Positions 43,250 to 55,720 of a stretch of DNA of 64,000 bases are shown here, one piece after another. The position numbers were made by a program, and so were the translations under genes. Numbering within the stretch: position 1 is the first letter of the stretch; the number at the start of each line of letters is the position of its first letter. A model generated the notes under the pieces. It was not told where the DNA came from. It saw only the letters and a list, made by a program, of their open reading frames with translations, and ran no database searches. The stretch is from Ideonella margarita (lineage in GTDB: Bacteria > Pseudomonadota > Gammaproteobacteria > Burkholderiales > Burkholderiaceae_C). The stretch spans positions 1 through 64,000 of the forward strand of contig NZ_JBBUTI010000003.1 of the NCBI RefSeq assembly GCF_038066635.1, given 5' to 3'.

Positions 43250-43977
43250 TGATCGACTGGCTGAACGACCGCCGCGATCCGGCGGCGCTGGGCACGGCCG
43301 TGCTGTTCCTGACCGCAGGCTGGTGGGGCTTGCAGCATCTGCCTGCGGCGGTGTCCACCGCCCCGGTCAGCAATGAGGTGAAGGTGCAGTGGGAAGACCT
43401 GCCCGCGCCCACACCGGCTGAACCCACGCTGCCCGCACCGCCGCGCCCTGCGCTGGAGGTGCCCCCGACCAGCGCAGGCCAGCCGCCCGCGCCGGCCCCG
43501 GCTGCACCCGTGCTGTCGCCCAACGCCACGGAAGTGGCCACCGGGCCGACGAGCACGGCGCCTGTCGCGCCTGCTGCACCGCCTGCGCCGGCCACGCCAC
43601 CTGCGCCAGCCGCAGCACCCGCCACCGCACCCCCGGCTCCGCCCGCGCCCGCGCCCGCACCACGCGCCCACGCCTCGGCCGAGCAGGGTTACGCCAGCCA
43701 GCTGCGCGGCTACCTGAACAGCATCAAGCGCTACCCCAACAGCCGCGAGGCCCGCCAGCTGCGTCCCACCGGCACGGTGCGCGTGTGGCTGGAGCTCTCT
43801 CGCAACGGCCAGTTGCAGGGCGCCGGCATCGAGACCAGCAGCGGCTCGTCGCTGCTGGATGTGGAGGCGCTGCGCACCGTGCGCGGCGGCCGCTACCCCG
43901 CCATGCCGGACGACGCCTACCCCGGCCAGGCCAGCAACCGTTTCGTGATCGCCATCGACTACACGCTCGACGACTGA
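43249..43977 (+). CDS. tonB: TonB-family energy transducer
   Basis: The 242-residue protein has one N-terminal hydrophobic segment (GTAVLFLTAGWWGLQHL), a long Pro/Ala-rich spacer (~50-140) that spans the periplasm, and a TonB C-terminal domain (LNSIKRYPNSREARQLRPTG, VWLELSRNGQLQGAGIETSSG). It overlaps exbD by 1 nt and precedes the receptor gene by 52 nt. It is presumably dedicated to the receptor encoded next. Confidence 0.9.
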   Translation: MIDWLNDRRDPAALGTAVLFLTAGWWGLQHLPAAVSTAPVSNEVKVQWEDLPAPTPAEPTLPAPPRPALEVPPTSAGQPPAPAPAAPVLSPNATEVATGPTSTAPVAPAAPPAPATPPAPAAAPATAPPAPPAPAPAPRAHASAEQGYASQLRGYLNSIKRYPNSREARQLRPTGTVRVWLELSRNGQLQGAGIETSSGSSLLDVEALRTVRGGRYPAMPDDAYPGQASNRFVIAIDYTLDD

Positions 43978-44029
43978 TCGACCCACCTGTTTTTTCTTGC
44001 AGCAACACCCTCCCACAAGGACACCCACC

Positions 44030-46414
44030 ATGCGCCCCTTCACGCTCAATGCCATCACCCTGGCACTGCTGGCCCTGACCGCCCACGGCCAGGCCCTGGC
44101 ACAACAAGCCGGCACCGACATCGGCAAGATCACCGTCACCGGCGAAGGTGACAAGCTCGGCACCGGCCTGCTGGTCGACGAAGACACGCCCAAGGCCAAG
44201 AGCACGGTCACCAAGGCCCAGCTCGACAAGGTGCGCGCCAGCTCGAACCCGTTCCAGGCCATGTCGCTGATGCCCGGCGTGAACAGCTACAGCTACGACG
44301 CCACCGGCCTGTTCGGCGGCAGCCTGCGCGTGCGCGGCTTCAACAGCGACCAGATGGGCTTCACCATCAACGGCGCGCCGGTGAACGACTCGGGCAACTT
44401 CGCGGTTTATCCGCAGGAATACACCGACCTGGAAAACACCTGCGAAATCTCGCTGACCCAGGGCGCCTCCGACACCGAAGCCCCGCATGTGGGCGCCTCG
44501 GGCGGCAACGTCGGCATCAATTCCTGCGGCGCGAATGACAAGGCCCGCGTGCGCGCCTCGCTGTCGGCCGGCAGCCTGAGCTATCGCCGCGTCTTCCTGC
44601 GCGCCGATACCGGCCAGGTTGGTGACTTCAAGGGCTTCGCCTCGATCAGCAGCAGCCAGGTCGACAAGTGGAAGGGCGAAGGCAAGGCCGACCGCACCCA
44701 CATCGACGCCGGCGCCGAATTCAAGATGGGCGACGTCAAGCTGAACGCCGGCATCCTCTACAACAAGGCCGTCAACAACAACTTCCGCACGCTGACGCTG
44801 GAGCAGGTGGGCACGCTGGGCTACACGGCTGATTTCGCGACCGTCGTGCCGCAGCACCTGACGCCCGTGGCTGGCACCGCCCAGAACGAAAGCACCATCG
44901 CGTCGGGCACCGCCTACTACGGCTACGCCCTGAACCCGTTCGAGAACTACCTGCTGACGGCAGGCGCGCATGTGCAGCTCTCGCCCGTCACCCGCCTCGA
45001 TGTGGAGCCGTACTTCTGGTACGGCTACGGCACCGGCGGCGTGCAGCAGACCTCGGTGGCAGAAGGCTCCGGCAGCACCCGCCTGGGCGGCGGCGTGAAG
45101 GACATCAACGGTGACGGCGACACGCTCGACACCATCATGGTCTACCGCGGCAGCCTGACGGAAACCCACCGTCCTGGCGTGACCATCAAGCTCAGCCATT
45201 CGATGGACAACCACCAGTTGCTCGGCGGCGTGTGGATGGAGCGTGCGAACCACCGCCAGACCCAGCCGGCCACCACCGTGGACAACAACGGCGCCATCGC
45301 CACCAAGTGGCTCGACAGCGACGGCGCCCTGCTGCGCCGCGCCGACGGCACGCTCTACCAGGGCCGTGACTGGAAGACGGTGTCGACCGGCCAGAGCGCC
45401 TTCCTGCAGGACACGATCGACGTGGACAGCCAGTGGCGCGTGATCCCGGGCGTGAGCTGGCGCTCGATCAAGCGCGAGTTCACCAACACCGCCAACGACG
45501 GCTCCGGCGGCGGTGCCGACTATGTGCTGACGCGTCGCTACTCGGAAGTGCTGCCGAGCCTGAACACCAGCTTCCAGTTCACGCCGGAAGTGCAGGCCTT
45601 TGCCGGCATCTCGAAGAACCTGCGCGCACCGAGCAACTTCGAGCTCGGCAATGCGGTCACCAGCGTGGTCTACGTGAACGGTGCACCATCGACCTACGTG
45701 GTGCAGGTGCGCAACACCGTGAAGCAGGAAACCGCCGTCAACCTCGACATGGGCGCGCGCTTCAAGACGCCGCTGGTCAAGGGCAGCGTCACCGGCTTCT
45801 ACACCCGCTTCACCGACCGCATCGGCTCGGGCTACGACCCGGTGCAGGCCGGCAAGTTCGACATCAACGTCGGCGACTCCACCATGAAGGGCCTGGAGGT
45901 GGAACTGGGCACCGTGCCTTACATGGGCTTCAGCGCCTACGCGTCGGGCACCTACACGGTCAGCACGCTTGACAACGACCTGCTGAACTCGTATGTGGAC
46001 AGCGTGACGAAGAAGGTCGTGAGCTACACCGCCGCCACCTCGGGCAAGCAGTTCCCCGACACCCCGAAGGGCATGGCCGCACTGGCCCTGCAATGGTCGG
46101 ACGGCCCGCTGATGCTGAACCTGTCGGGCAAGTACACCAGCCGCCGCTACACCACGATGACGAACGACCAGTCGATCGGCGGCTACACCACCATCGACTT
46201 CAACGCCGCCTGGCAGCTGCCCGCCACCGACTGGACCCGCAACACCGTGCTGCGCCTGAACCTCAGCAACCTGACGAACAAGCAGTACCTGCTGGCCAAC
46301 TCCGGCAGCGGCTCCAGCTTCACCGTCAATGCCACCGGTGCAGGCTCTTCGCAGCCCTCGCTGTACCAAGGCGCTCCGCGCTTCGTGAGCATGTCCCTGC
46401 AGACTGACTTCTGA
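44030..46414 (+). CDS. TonB-dependent outer membrane receptor of the nucleotidase locus
   Basis: The 794-residue protein has a signal peptide ending ALAQQ, a TonB-box-like IGKITVTGEG (about 30-39), a plug (SSNPFQAMSLMPGVNSYSYD, GSLRVRGFNSDQMGFTINGAPVND) and a beta barrel ending in VSMSLQTDF. The substrate is unknown; the operon partners ExbB, ExbD, TonB and a 5'-nucleotidase suggest a phosphorylated ligand such as a nucleotide. Cysteines in ENTCEIS and INSCGAND may form a plug disulfide. exbB follows after 2 nt. Confidence 0.88.
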   Translation: MRPFTLNAITLALLALTAHGQALAQQAGTDIGKITVTGEGDKLGTGLLVDEDTPKAKSTVTKAQLDKVRASSNPFQAMSLMPGVNSYSYDATGLFGGSLRVRGFNSDQMGFTINGAPVNDSGNFAVYPQEYTDLENTCEISLTQGASDTEAPHVGASGGNVGINSCGANDKARVRASLSAGSLSYRRVFLRADTGQVGDFKGFASISSSQVDKWKGEGKADRTHIDAGAEFKMGDVKLNAGILYNKAVNNNFRTLTLEQVGTLGYTADFATVVPQHLTPVAGTAQNESTIASGTAYYGYALNPFENYLLTAGAHVQLSPVTRLDVEPYFWYGYGTGGVQQTSVAEGSGSTRLGGGVKDINGDGDTLDTIMVYRGSLTETHRPGVTIKLSHSMDNHQLLGGVWMERANHRQTQPATTVDNNGAIATKWLDSDGALLRRADGTLYQGRDWKTVSTGQSAFLQDTIDVDSQWRVIPGVSWRSIKREFTNTANDGSGGGADYVLTRRYSEVLPSLNTSFQFTPEVQAFAGISKNLRAPSNFELGNAVTSVVYVNGAPSTYVVQVRNTVKQETAVNLDMGARFKTPLVKGSVTGFYTRFTDRIGSGYDPVQAGKFDINVGDSTMKGLEVELGTVPYMGFSAYASGTYTVSTLDNDLLNSYVDSVTKKVVSYTAATSGKQFPDTPKGMAALALQWSDGPLMLNLSGKYTSRRYTTMTNDQSIGGYTTIDFNAAWQLPATDWTRNTVLRLNLSNLTNKQYLLANSGSGSSFTVNATGAGSSQPSLYQGAPRFVSMSLQTDF

Positions 46415-46416
46415 CC

Positions 46417-46998
46417 ATGAACTTCAATTTCTTCCACGACCTCGTGCTGGTGGCCATGGCGGGGCTGATGGCCCTCGCCCTGATCGTCATCGTCGAGCGC
46501 CTGATCTACAACACCTTCGTCATCCGGGCGCGCAAGCGCCTGCTGGCCGCCCTGACCCAGCCGGGTGAGGGCGCCCTGCAAGCCGAGCTGGCCCGCGCCA
46601 GCCACGGCCCGCATGCCAACATGGTGGCCGGCGTTCGTTCGCTGAAGACCAGCGACCCCGAGCGCATGGACCTGAAGGTGCAGGCGCTCTACCTGGAGCA
46701 GCAAAGCAGCGTGCGCCGCGGCCTGTGGCTGCTGGACACCACCATCACGCTGTCGCCGCTGCTCGGCCTGCTGGGCACCATCCTGGGCATCATCGACACC
46801 TTCACCGCACTGGCGGCGCAAGGCGTCTCTGATCCGCAGGCGGTGAGCCGCGGCATCGGCACTGCGCTGATCGCCACGGCGGCGGGCATCGGCATTGCGG
46901 TGTTCTGTCTGGTGTTCAACAACTTCTTCACCGAACGCGTTGAGCGGATCAATGAAGAACTGAAGGTGCTGGCCCTCGGCCAGGCCGGGGAGGCTTGA
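46417..46998 (+). CDS. exbB: ExbB-family proton channel protein
   Basis: The 193-residue membrane protein has an N-terminal helix (LVAMAGLMALALIVIVERLIY) and the MotA/TolQ/ExbB core with two helices (LDTTITLSPLLGLLGTILGII and IGTALIATAAGIGIAVFCLVFNN). It partners ExbD and TonB. It begins 2 nt after the receptor stop, and its own stop overlaps the nucleotidase start (TGATG), so the whole series is one operon. Confidence 0.92.
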   Translation: MNFNFFHDLVLVAMAGLMALALIVIVERLIYNTFVIRARKRLLAALTQPGEGALQAELARASHGPHANMVAGVRSLKTSDPERMDLKVQALYLEQQSSVRRGLWLLDTTITLSPLLGLLGTILGIIDTFTALAAQGVSDPQAVSRGIGTALIATAAGIGIAVFCLVFNNFFTERVERINEELKVLALGQAGEA

Positions 46999-48833
46999 TG
47001 GCACAGGCGCAGGTGAAGGCGACAGCCGTGTTGACGTTGAAGGCCGCGCTGGCCGGGTTCGCCCTGCTGGGCGGCCTGGGCAGCTTGGGTGTGGGGGCTG
47101 CCACCGCCGCCCCGGTGCCGCTGCGGGTGATGGCCTTCAACGACTTCCACGGCCACCTCGAAGCCGCCGACCTGCGCCTGGACCTGCCTGACCCGGCCAA
47201 CCCCGGTCAGTGGCTGCGCGCACCGTCGGGCGGAGCTGCGGCCCTGGCTGGCCTGGTGCGTGAGCTGCGGGCCGACAGCCCGAACCACCTGCTGCTGTCG
47301 GGGGGTGATCTGTTCGGCGGCTCACCGCTGATCTCGTCGCTGTTCCGCCATGAATCAACCGTGGCGGTGATGAACCGCATCGGCCTGGACGCCAGCGTGG
47401 TGGGCAACCATGAATTCGACGCCGGCTGGGCCGAGCTGCAGCGCCTGATCAATGGTGGCTGCGCCGCCACCCAGGCCGGCAACCCGGCGCGCAGCTGTGC
47501 CAACGGCCTCTGGGGGGGCGCGAAGTTCCCGCTGCTGGGCGGCAACGTGGTAGCGGAAGCCACCGGCCAGATCGTGCTGGCGCCCTCGGTGGTGCGCAAT
47601 GTGGGCGGCGTGCGCGTCGGCCTGATCGGCGCCGTCACCCGCACCACGCCCGACATCGTGATGCGCTCCGGCATTGCCGGACTGCGCTTTGACGACGAGG
47701 CCGATGCCATCAACCGCAGCGCAGCGCTGCTGAAGGCGGCTGGCGTGCACACCCTGATCGCGCTGGTGCATGAGGGCGGAGAAATCGGCCAGGCCAGCCA
47801 GCGCGGCGACTGGAACGACGGCAGCTGCCCGAAGGCCCGCGGCGCGATCTTCGAGATCAACCGCCGGCTCTCACCCGACATCGATCTGCTGCTGACCGGC
47901 CATACCCACCAGGGCTACCGCTGCGAGATGGACGGCCGGCTGGTGATGCAGGCCACGGCGTACGGCCGCGGCTTGTCGGTGATCGACCTGGTGCTCGACA
48001 GCGACACCGGCCGCGTGCAACGCAGCCAGACCCGCGGCCTGAACGTGCCGGTGCTGAACGAGCGCACCGACCCTGCCCTGCGCCGCCAACTGGCCGCCGG
48101 CCTGCCCGCCCCGCTGGCGCGGGCGCTGCTGAATGCGCAGCCTGATGCACAAGTGGCCGCCGAGGTGGCAGCGATGGCGCAGGCCGTGGCCCCGCTGGCG
48201 AACCAGCCGGTGGGCCGCATCACGGCAGACTTCAAGCGCGGCGGCACTGGTAACGGCGGCCCGGTGGACAATGCCGCAGGCCGCCTCGTGGCCGATGCCC
48301 AGCTGGCCGCCACCCGCAGCCCCGCCACGGGCGGTGCGCAGCTTGCGCTGATGAACCAGGGCGGTGTGCGCAGTGATCTGGAATGCACGGCGGCTGACAA
48401 GGCGAGCGGAACGCCCTGCACCATCAGCTACGGCCAGGTCATCACCATGCAGCCCTTTGGCAACGCACTGGTGACGATGACGCTCAGTGGTGCCCAGTTG
48501 CAACGCGTGCTCGAGAGCCAGCAGCGCGCCAATCCGCAAGCGCCGGCCATCCTGCACCCGTCGGCCGGCTTGACCTACGAGTGGCATGCCAGTGCCGAGG
48601 CCGGCCAGCATGTGCGCCAGCTGATGCTGAACGGCCAGCCCGTGCTGCCCGAGCAACGCCTGCGGGTGACGGTGAACAACTTCATCGCCGATGGGGGCGA
48701 CGGCTTCACCCTGCTGCGCGAGGGCACGGAGCGCCTCACCGGTCCGCTTGACGCCGAAGCGCTGGTGCAGTTTCTGGGGGGCTCGCAGCCCGTGCAGCCT
48801 GACACCCAGGCACGGGTGCGCTGGCTGCCCTAA
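46998..48833 (+). CDS. Periplasmic 5'-nucleotidase / UshA-type metallophosphatase
   Basis: The 611-residue protein has a signal peptide (cleavage about ATAA-PV near residue 38). The metallophosphatase domain has all metal blocks: FNDFHGHLE, LSGGDLFGGSP, VVGNHEFDAGW and LLLTGHTHQG. The C-terminal 5'-nucleotidase domain has NQGGVRSDL and ITMQPFGNALV for base recognition and VNNFIADGGDGF near the end. It should dephosphorylate nucleotides or nucleotide sugars in the periplasm after import by the linked TonB receptor. It starts at ATG 46998 overlapping exbB. Confidence 0.9.
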   Translation: MAQAQVKATAVLTLKAALAGFALLGGLGSLGVGAATAAPVPLRVMAFNDFHGHLEAADLRLDLPDPANPGQWLRAPSGGAAALAGLVRELRADSPNHLLLSGGDLFGGSPLISSLFRHESTVAVMNRIGLDASVVGNHEFDAGWAELQRLINGGCAATQAGNPARSCANGLWGGAKFPLLGGNVVAEATGQIVLAPSVVRNVGGVRVGLIGAVTRTTPDIVMRSGIAGLRFDDEADAINRSAALLKAAGVHTLIALVHEGGEIGQASQRGDWNDGSCPKARGAIFEINRRLSPDIDLLLTGHTHQGYRCEMDGRLVMQATAYGRGLSVIDLVLDSDTGRVQRSQTRGLNVPVLNERTDPALRRQLAAGLPAPLARALLNAQPDAQVAAEVAAMAQAVAPLANQPVGRITADFKRGGTGNGGPVDNAAGRLVADAQLAATRSPATGGAQLALMNQGGVRSDLECTAADKASGTPCTISYGQVITMQPFGNALVTMTLSGAQLQRVLESQQRANPQAPAILHPSAGLTYEWHASAEAGQHVRQLMLNGQPVLPEQRLRVTVNNFIADGGDGFTLLREGTERLTGPLDAEALVQFLGGSQPVQPDTQARVRWLP

Positions 48834-48879
48834 ACCCCCGGGGGCGCGGCGAGCCGGCCGCGTTTCCTACAATGCGGTC

Positions 48880-49953
48880 ATGAACGCCAAGTCTTCCGTC
48901 TACACCCGTGGCGCGGCCCTGCCCGCGATCCTGGCCCAACGCATCGCCATCATCGATGGGGCCATGGGCACGATGATCCAGCGCTACAAGCTGGGGGAAG
49001 CCGATTTCCGCAATGCCGCGCTGCAGGCACATCCGAAGGACCTGAAGGGCAACAACGACCTGCTGGTGCTGACCCGCCCGGACGTCATCAGCGAGATCCA
49101 CGAGCAGTACCTGGCCGCTGGCGCCGATCTGATCGAGACCAACACGTTCGGCGCCACCAGCGTGGCCCAGGACGACTACGGCCTCGGCCACCTGGCCCGC
49201 GAGATGAACGTGGCCGCAGCCCGCCTGGCGCGCGCCGCCTGCGACAAGTACAGCACGCCCGACAAGCCGCGCTTCGTGGCCGGCGCCCTTGGCCCGACCC
49301 CGCGCACCGCCAGCATCAGCCCCGACGTGAACGACCCGGGCGCGCGCAACGTCACCTTCGACGAACTGCGTGCGGCCTACCGCGAACAGGCCGAAGGCCT
49401 GCTGGAAGGCGGTGCAGACGTGTTCCTGGTGGAAACGATCTTCGACACGCTGAATGCCAAGGCCGCCATCTTCGCGCTCGACGAGCTGATGGAAGACACG
49501 GGCGAGCGGCTGCCGGTGATCATCTCGGGCACCGTCACCGACGCCTCGGGCCGCATCCTGTCGGGCCAGACCGTTGGGGCGTTCTGGTACTCGGTGCGCC
49601 ATGCGCGCCCGCTGGCCGTGGGCCTGAACTGCGCGCTGGGCGCGGCGCTGATGCGCCCGTACATCGAAGAGCTGAGCCGCCTGGCCGGTGACACCTACAT
49701 CAGCTGCTATCCGAACGCCGGCCTGCCCAACCCGATGAGCGACACCGGGTTTGATGAGACGCCGGACGTGACGGGCGGCCTGATGGAAGACTTCGCCCGC
49801 GCGGGTTTCCTGAACATCGTGGGCGGCTGCTGCGGCACCACGCCGGATCACATCGCGGCGATCGCCCAGCGCGTGAGTGCCTACCGCCCGCGCCACCGCC
49901 AGGACCCGCTGTTCAGCGGGCTGCTGGCGGCGGATGCCGACCTGGAAGCCTGA
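48880..49953 (+). CDS. metH: Methionine synthase, homocysteine-binding module (split MetH, part 1)
   Basis: The 357-residue protein corresponds to the N-terminal homocysteine S-methyltransferase barrel of MetH: RIAIIDGAMGTMIQ, ETNTFGATSVAQDDY, the first zinc Cys in GLNCALGA and the pair in IVGGCCGTTPDH. The folate, B12 and reactivation modules are in the gene at 51605. TACAAT (48868-48873) lies 6 nt before the ATG, suggesting a leaderless mRNA. No riboswitch precedes this part. Confidence 0.95.
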   Translation: MNAKSSVYTRGAALPAILAQRIAIIDGAMGTMIQRYKLGEADFRNAALQAHPKDLKGNNDLLVLTRPDVISEIHEQYLAAGADLIETNTFGATSVAQDDYGLGHLAREMNVAAARLARAACDKYSTPDKPRFVAGALGPTPRTASISPDVNDPGARNVTFDELRAAYREQAEGLLEGGADVFLVETIFDTLNAKAAIFALDELMEDTGERLPVIISGTVTDASGRILSGQTVGAFWYSVRHARPLAVGLNCALGAALMRPYIEELSRLAGDTYISCYPNAGLPNPMSDTGFDETPDVTGGLMEDFARAGFLNIVGGCCGTTPDHIAAIAQRVSAYRPRHRQDPLFSGLLAADADLEA

Positions 49954-49966
49954 GGGGCTGCCGGGT

Positions 49967-50644
49967 TCAGCGCTTGACGTTGCCCGCTGCGGCGGGTGAT
50001 GTCGACGGCGTTGCTGGTGGCGGGGGCGGCGGCAACTGGTTGTCGTCCAGCCGCTTCACCGGCCCGCTGCCGGGCATCAGGCGCAACTGCACCGCATCGC
50101 CGGTCACGGTTTGCACGGGCGCCAGGCGCCAGGCCGTGATGCCCTTGGTGTTCAGGTAGGCCCGCAAGGCACTGGCGCGGGCGTCGGCCTGCGCGCCGGG
50201 TGTGGAAATCTGCAAGCGCGCCGAGGGCTGCCGCTTCAGGCTGAGCACCAGCTTGTCGAGCACGCCCTTGATGGCCGGCTTGGCCGTCGCCGTGGCGCCT
50301 TCGAAGGAATGCACCAGCGGCACGCTCAGGCGCACCGAGCCGTCGGCTTCTTCCTGCACCCGCACGGGCGTGGGGTTGAACAGCTCTTTCAGCCAGGTGG
50401 CCTCGGCCAGCAGCGGAGACGGCTCGGCCGGCAACGCCACGGGGGCGACCGGCGCCGAGGCCGCAGCCACGGGCGCGGCGGGCACCACCACCGGGCGCTG
50501 CGGCGCTGGTGTGGCCACCGGCGCCACCGGAGCGGGGCGCGGCGGTGTGCCGCAGCCGGCCAGGCCGATGGCCAGCGCCGTGGCCAAGGCCCCGTTCAGA
50601 ACCCATCGGTCAGCCCGGTATGGGGCTGGTCGTTGAACATGCAT
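49967..50644 (-). CDS. OmpA-like lipoprotein
   Basis: From ATG 50644 (GGAG 8-9 nt upstream) the 225-residue protein has a lipobox (AIGLAGC) and a Pro/Ala/Val-rich linker. It then has an OmpA-C-like domain (LSVPLVHSFEGATATAKPAIKGVLDKLVLSLKRQ is split around residues 125-165), where ADARASALRAYLNTKGI resembles the peptidoglycan-binding core. The C-terminus is poly-Pro. It is probably an envelope-anchoring lipoprotein. An upstream ATG at 50716 is unlikely as it buries the signal peptide. It lies between the two metH genes on the opposite strand. Confidence 0.75.
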   Translation of the reverse strand: MHVQRPAPYRADRWVLNGALATALAIGLAGCGTPPRPAPVAPVATPAPQRPVVVPAAPVAAASAPVAPVALPAEPSPLLAEATWLKELFNPTPVRVQEEADGSVRLSVPLVHSFEGATATAKPAIKGVLDKLVLSLKRQPSARLQISTPGAQADARASALRAYLNTKGITAWRLAPVQTVTGDAVQLRLMPGSGPVKRLDDNQLPPPPPPATPSTSPAAAGNVKR

Positions 50645-50750
50645 CTCGAAAACTCCCTGTGCCCGTGTGTTCACGGTGCGCTTGTCTTGTCTGGTTGGCA
50701 GGTCTCTGGCGTGCATGCTGGCCGAGGCTCCGGGGTGGCACGGCCACCGC

Positions 50751-51368
50751 TCAAGACTCGGGCTGGCTGCCCGGGCGGCCCTGGCGAACCGCTGCGCCGT
50801 CCATCACCTGCTGCAATTGCTGGCCCAGCACGTCGATCTCCTGCTGCATGGCCCGCACCAGCTGAGCATAGATGCGCTGCTGGCGGGCTGCCTCCCGCAG
50901 GCGGGCAGCCATGCGCTGGCCCAGGACATACATCAGCTTGGCCGCCACCTCGGGCTCCTCGCGCTGCATGCGCTGCAGGGCGCGGCGTGACAAGCCAGCG
51001 CCGATCACGGCAGTGGATGCCACGCAGCTGGCCACCCGGGCGCCGCCGTCGAGCAGCGCAATCTCGCCGATCAACTGTCCGGGCTGCAGCACCGAGATCA
51101 CCACCGGGTCGGTGCGGCTGGCCACCATCGACTCCACCGTGGCTTCGCCGTGCAGCATCAGCACCATATAGCTGGCGTTGACCTGATCGCCCTCCTGCAC
51201 GATGACCTGGCCCGGCCGGAACCGCATCAGGCGGGCGTGCGCCACCACCGCTCGGGCCTCTTCCTGACTGAGACCGTGCAGCGCATCAGCGGAACGCAGC
51301 ATGCGAACGGCCAACTCGGCGTGATCAGGAAACTGCAGGATCGACGGTGCGGCAGGACTGGTGGGCAT
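50751..51368 (-). CDS. Cyclic-nucleotide-binding-domain protein without HTH
   Basis: The 205-residue protein has a cNMP-binding domain (~35-155): FRPGQVIVQEGDQVNASYMVLMLHGEA and PGQLIGEIALLDGGARVASCVAS, the latter being the phosphate-binding cassette with the Arg in place. The C-terminal part (~155-205) is a helical region (LREAARQQRIYAQLVRAMQQEID), not a winged helix, so it is not a classical Crp regulator. It may be an adaptor. It precedes the OmpA-like lipoprotein gene by 106 nt and both lie between the metH genes. Confidence 0.82.
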   Translation of the reverse strand: MPTSPAAPSILQFPDHAELAVRMLRSADALHGLSQEEARAVVAHARLMRFRPGQVIVQEGDQVNASYMVLMLHGEATVESMVASRTDPVVISVLQPGQLIGEIALLDGGARVASCVASTAVIGAGLSRRALQRMQREEPEVAAKLMYVLGQRMAARLREAARQQRIYAQLVRAMQQEIDVLGQQLQQVMDGAAVRQGRPGSQPES

Positions 51369-51470
51369 GGCGGAGTGGCACTAATTGCAACCCTGACGAT
51401 ACCTTGTTGGCATTTGCTTCGCCTGCTTGCCGGGCACGCCCCCACGGTCGTCCGTTAAAATTCCCACCAC

Positions 51471-51541
51471 CAAGGAGCGTTGCAGCAACGTCGCCCCGTG
51501 CGACGGAGTCAGGCTTGGTACCGGATCAACGACGCTCACCC
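51471..51541 (+). ncRNA. S-adenosylhomocysteine (SAH) riboswitch
   Basis: The conserved SAH aptamer blocks are visible in order: AAGGAGCGTTGCAGC near 51473, CAGGCTTGG at 51511-51519, and AACGACGCTCACC at 51529-51541. GAGCG (51476-51480) can pair with CGCTC (51534-51538) to close P1. It lies 60-70 nt before metH part 2, a known target class: high SAH turns on enzymes that recycle SAH-derived homocysteine. Confidence 0.92.
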
Positions 51542-51557
51542 GCCCTGTGGGTGAGCT
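51535..51557 (+). promoter_or_regulatory. Expression-platform hairpin of the SAH riboswitch
   Basis: GCTCACCC (51535-51542) and GGGTGAGC (51550-51557) form an 8-bp stem with a 7-nt loop. The 5' arm shares bases with aptamer P1, so the two structures exclude each other. SAH binding would favour P1 and open this hairpin. No strong U-run follows, so it could act on termination or on translation. Confidence 0.7.
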
Positions 51558-51604
51558 CCGTCCGTTGTTGTATTTCCCCGCCTGCCACCTGAGTTCTGCA
51601 CGCC

Positions 51605-54355
<2,751 letters not shown>

Positions 54356-55554
54356 AAGCTGGCGTTTAGCTGGGTCTGCTGCGTCAGGTAGGCGCGGTAG
54401 TTCAGGAACAGCTCGCGATCCACCTCGCCGGGCTGCTGCCAGAAAGTGTGCAGCGGCCCCGGGTGCACCAACCCCGGAATGGCGTACAGGCAATCACCCA
54501 GCGCCAGCACCGGCGTGTTGTGGAACATGGCCTGCAGGCCGGTGGTGCTGTTCACCGTGACCACGCCCTTGGCGGCGCGCAGCAACGTGGGCAGGTGCTG
54601 GTCGTGGATGTAGAGCACCCGGCCTTCCAGGCCCAGCGCTGCCACGCGGCTGCGAATCAGCTCGCGGTAATCACGGTAGGGCTTGTCCAGCGGATGGTGC
54701 TTGATGACAAGCAGGTCACCGGCAGGCGCGGCCTGCGCGAACGAATCGATCACCTCGTGGATGAACTGCTCGACGCTCTGGTACGGCGAGTGGCAGAGGA
54801 TCTGCGCGTCGTTGTGCACCTGCAGCGGTACCAGGAAGTAGCGCTTGTGCTGCTCGGGCGCGGCCAGATAGGCTTGCGCGCGGCGCTCGACCCAGCGGCT
54901 TTCGTACTTGCGGCCAGCGCCGCGCACCCAGCGCAGGCCTTCCCGGATCGGGTGCAGGCAGCGGTGATGCTGGTAATGCGGGAAACGCTTGCGGCCCAGC
55001 CAGCAGGCCAGCGCGTAGGTCATCGCCAGGTTGGCCACCGTGCCGAATTGCTGGCCCGTGGGCTCAGGCGGCGGTGCGGGCTGGATGTCCAGTTCGCGGT
55101 AAAAGGTGGCGTCACGCGGCAGGCTGGATTCAGCATTCACGCCGCCCACCTCCAGCGTCACGTAATCGGGCCGCAGGTAGCCTTCTTCAAACACGTAGAC
55201 GGGCACACCAGCGGCACGGGCCACGTCCACCGCCATCTGATGCAGGGGCCGGCTCTGGCCGAACAGCACCAGCGCATCGGCGCGGTGGCGATCCAGCAGG
55301 GCCCGCAGCGCGGCAGGCCATTGGGCCGTCGGTTGGTTGTAGGCCACCGCCGTGGGCGCCTCGCCACCGTGGCCGGTGCAGCCGGGCTCGCTCGAGAACC
55401 ATTCATCACCGGCGTTGAAGTTCACCTTCTGCACCAGGGCGCCCTGCACGTGCAACCACGCCGCCAGCCGTGCGAAAAAAGGCCCCATGGGGCCTTGCAG
55501 CAGCAGCGGACGGCGACAGGCGCGCAGTCGGTCCAGGGAGGTAGGTAACAACAT

Positions 55555-55720
55555 GTGGGTGCGGTTTGACAGCGCAGTGTAGGCCTGCCGTGTAAACGCA
55601 CAGCCCCCCAAGAACGCCGACGAACACCCCCTAATGCGCCGCAATCCGCGATGACGTGACTTGATGCACCGCGGATGCCGGCCGGTTTCACGCTTGGTGC
55701 ACGTTGGCGACCGGGCCTGC
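55555..55720 (-). other. kpsC-kpsS intergenic region
   Basis: An inverted repeat ATCCGCG / CGCGGAT (55644-55650 and 55670-55676, 19-nt loop) is the only structure seen. There is no U-run and no gene. It may be an operator or transcript stabiliser, but evidence is slight. Confidence 0.3.

Noticed and set aside
43724..46369. Open frame of about 880 codons on the minus strand opposite the TonB receptor
   Set aside because: The plus strand carries a complete receptor in an operon; the antisense frame is low-complexity and His/Arg/Ala-rich with no motif.
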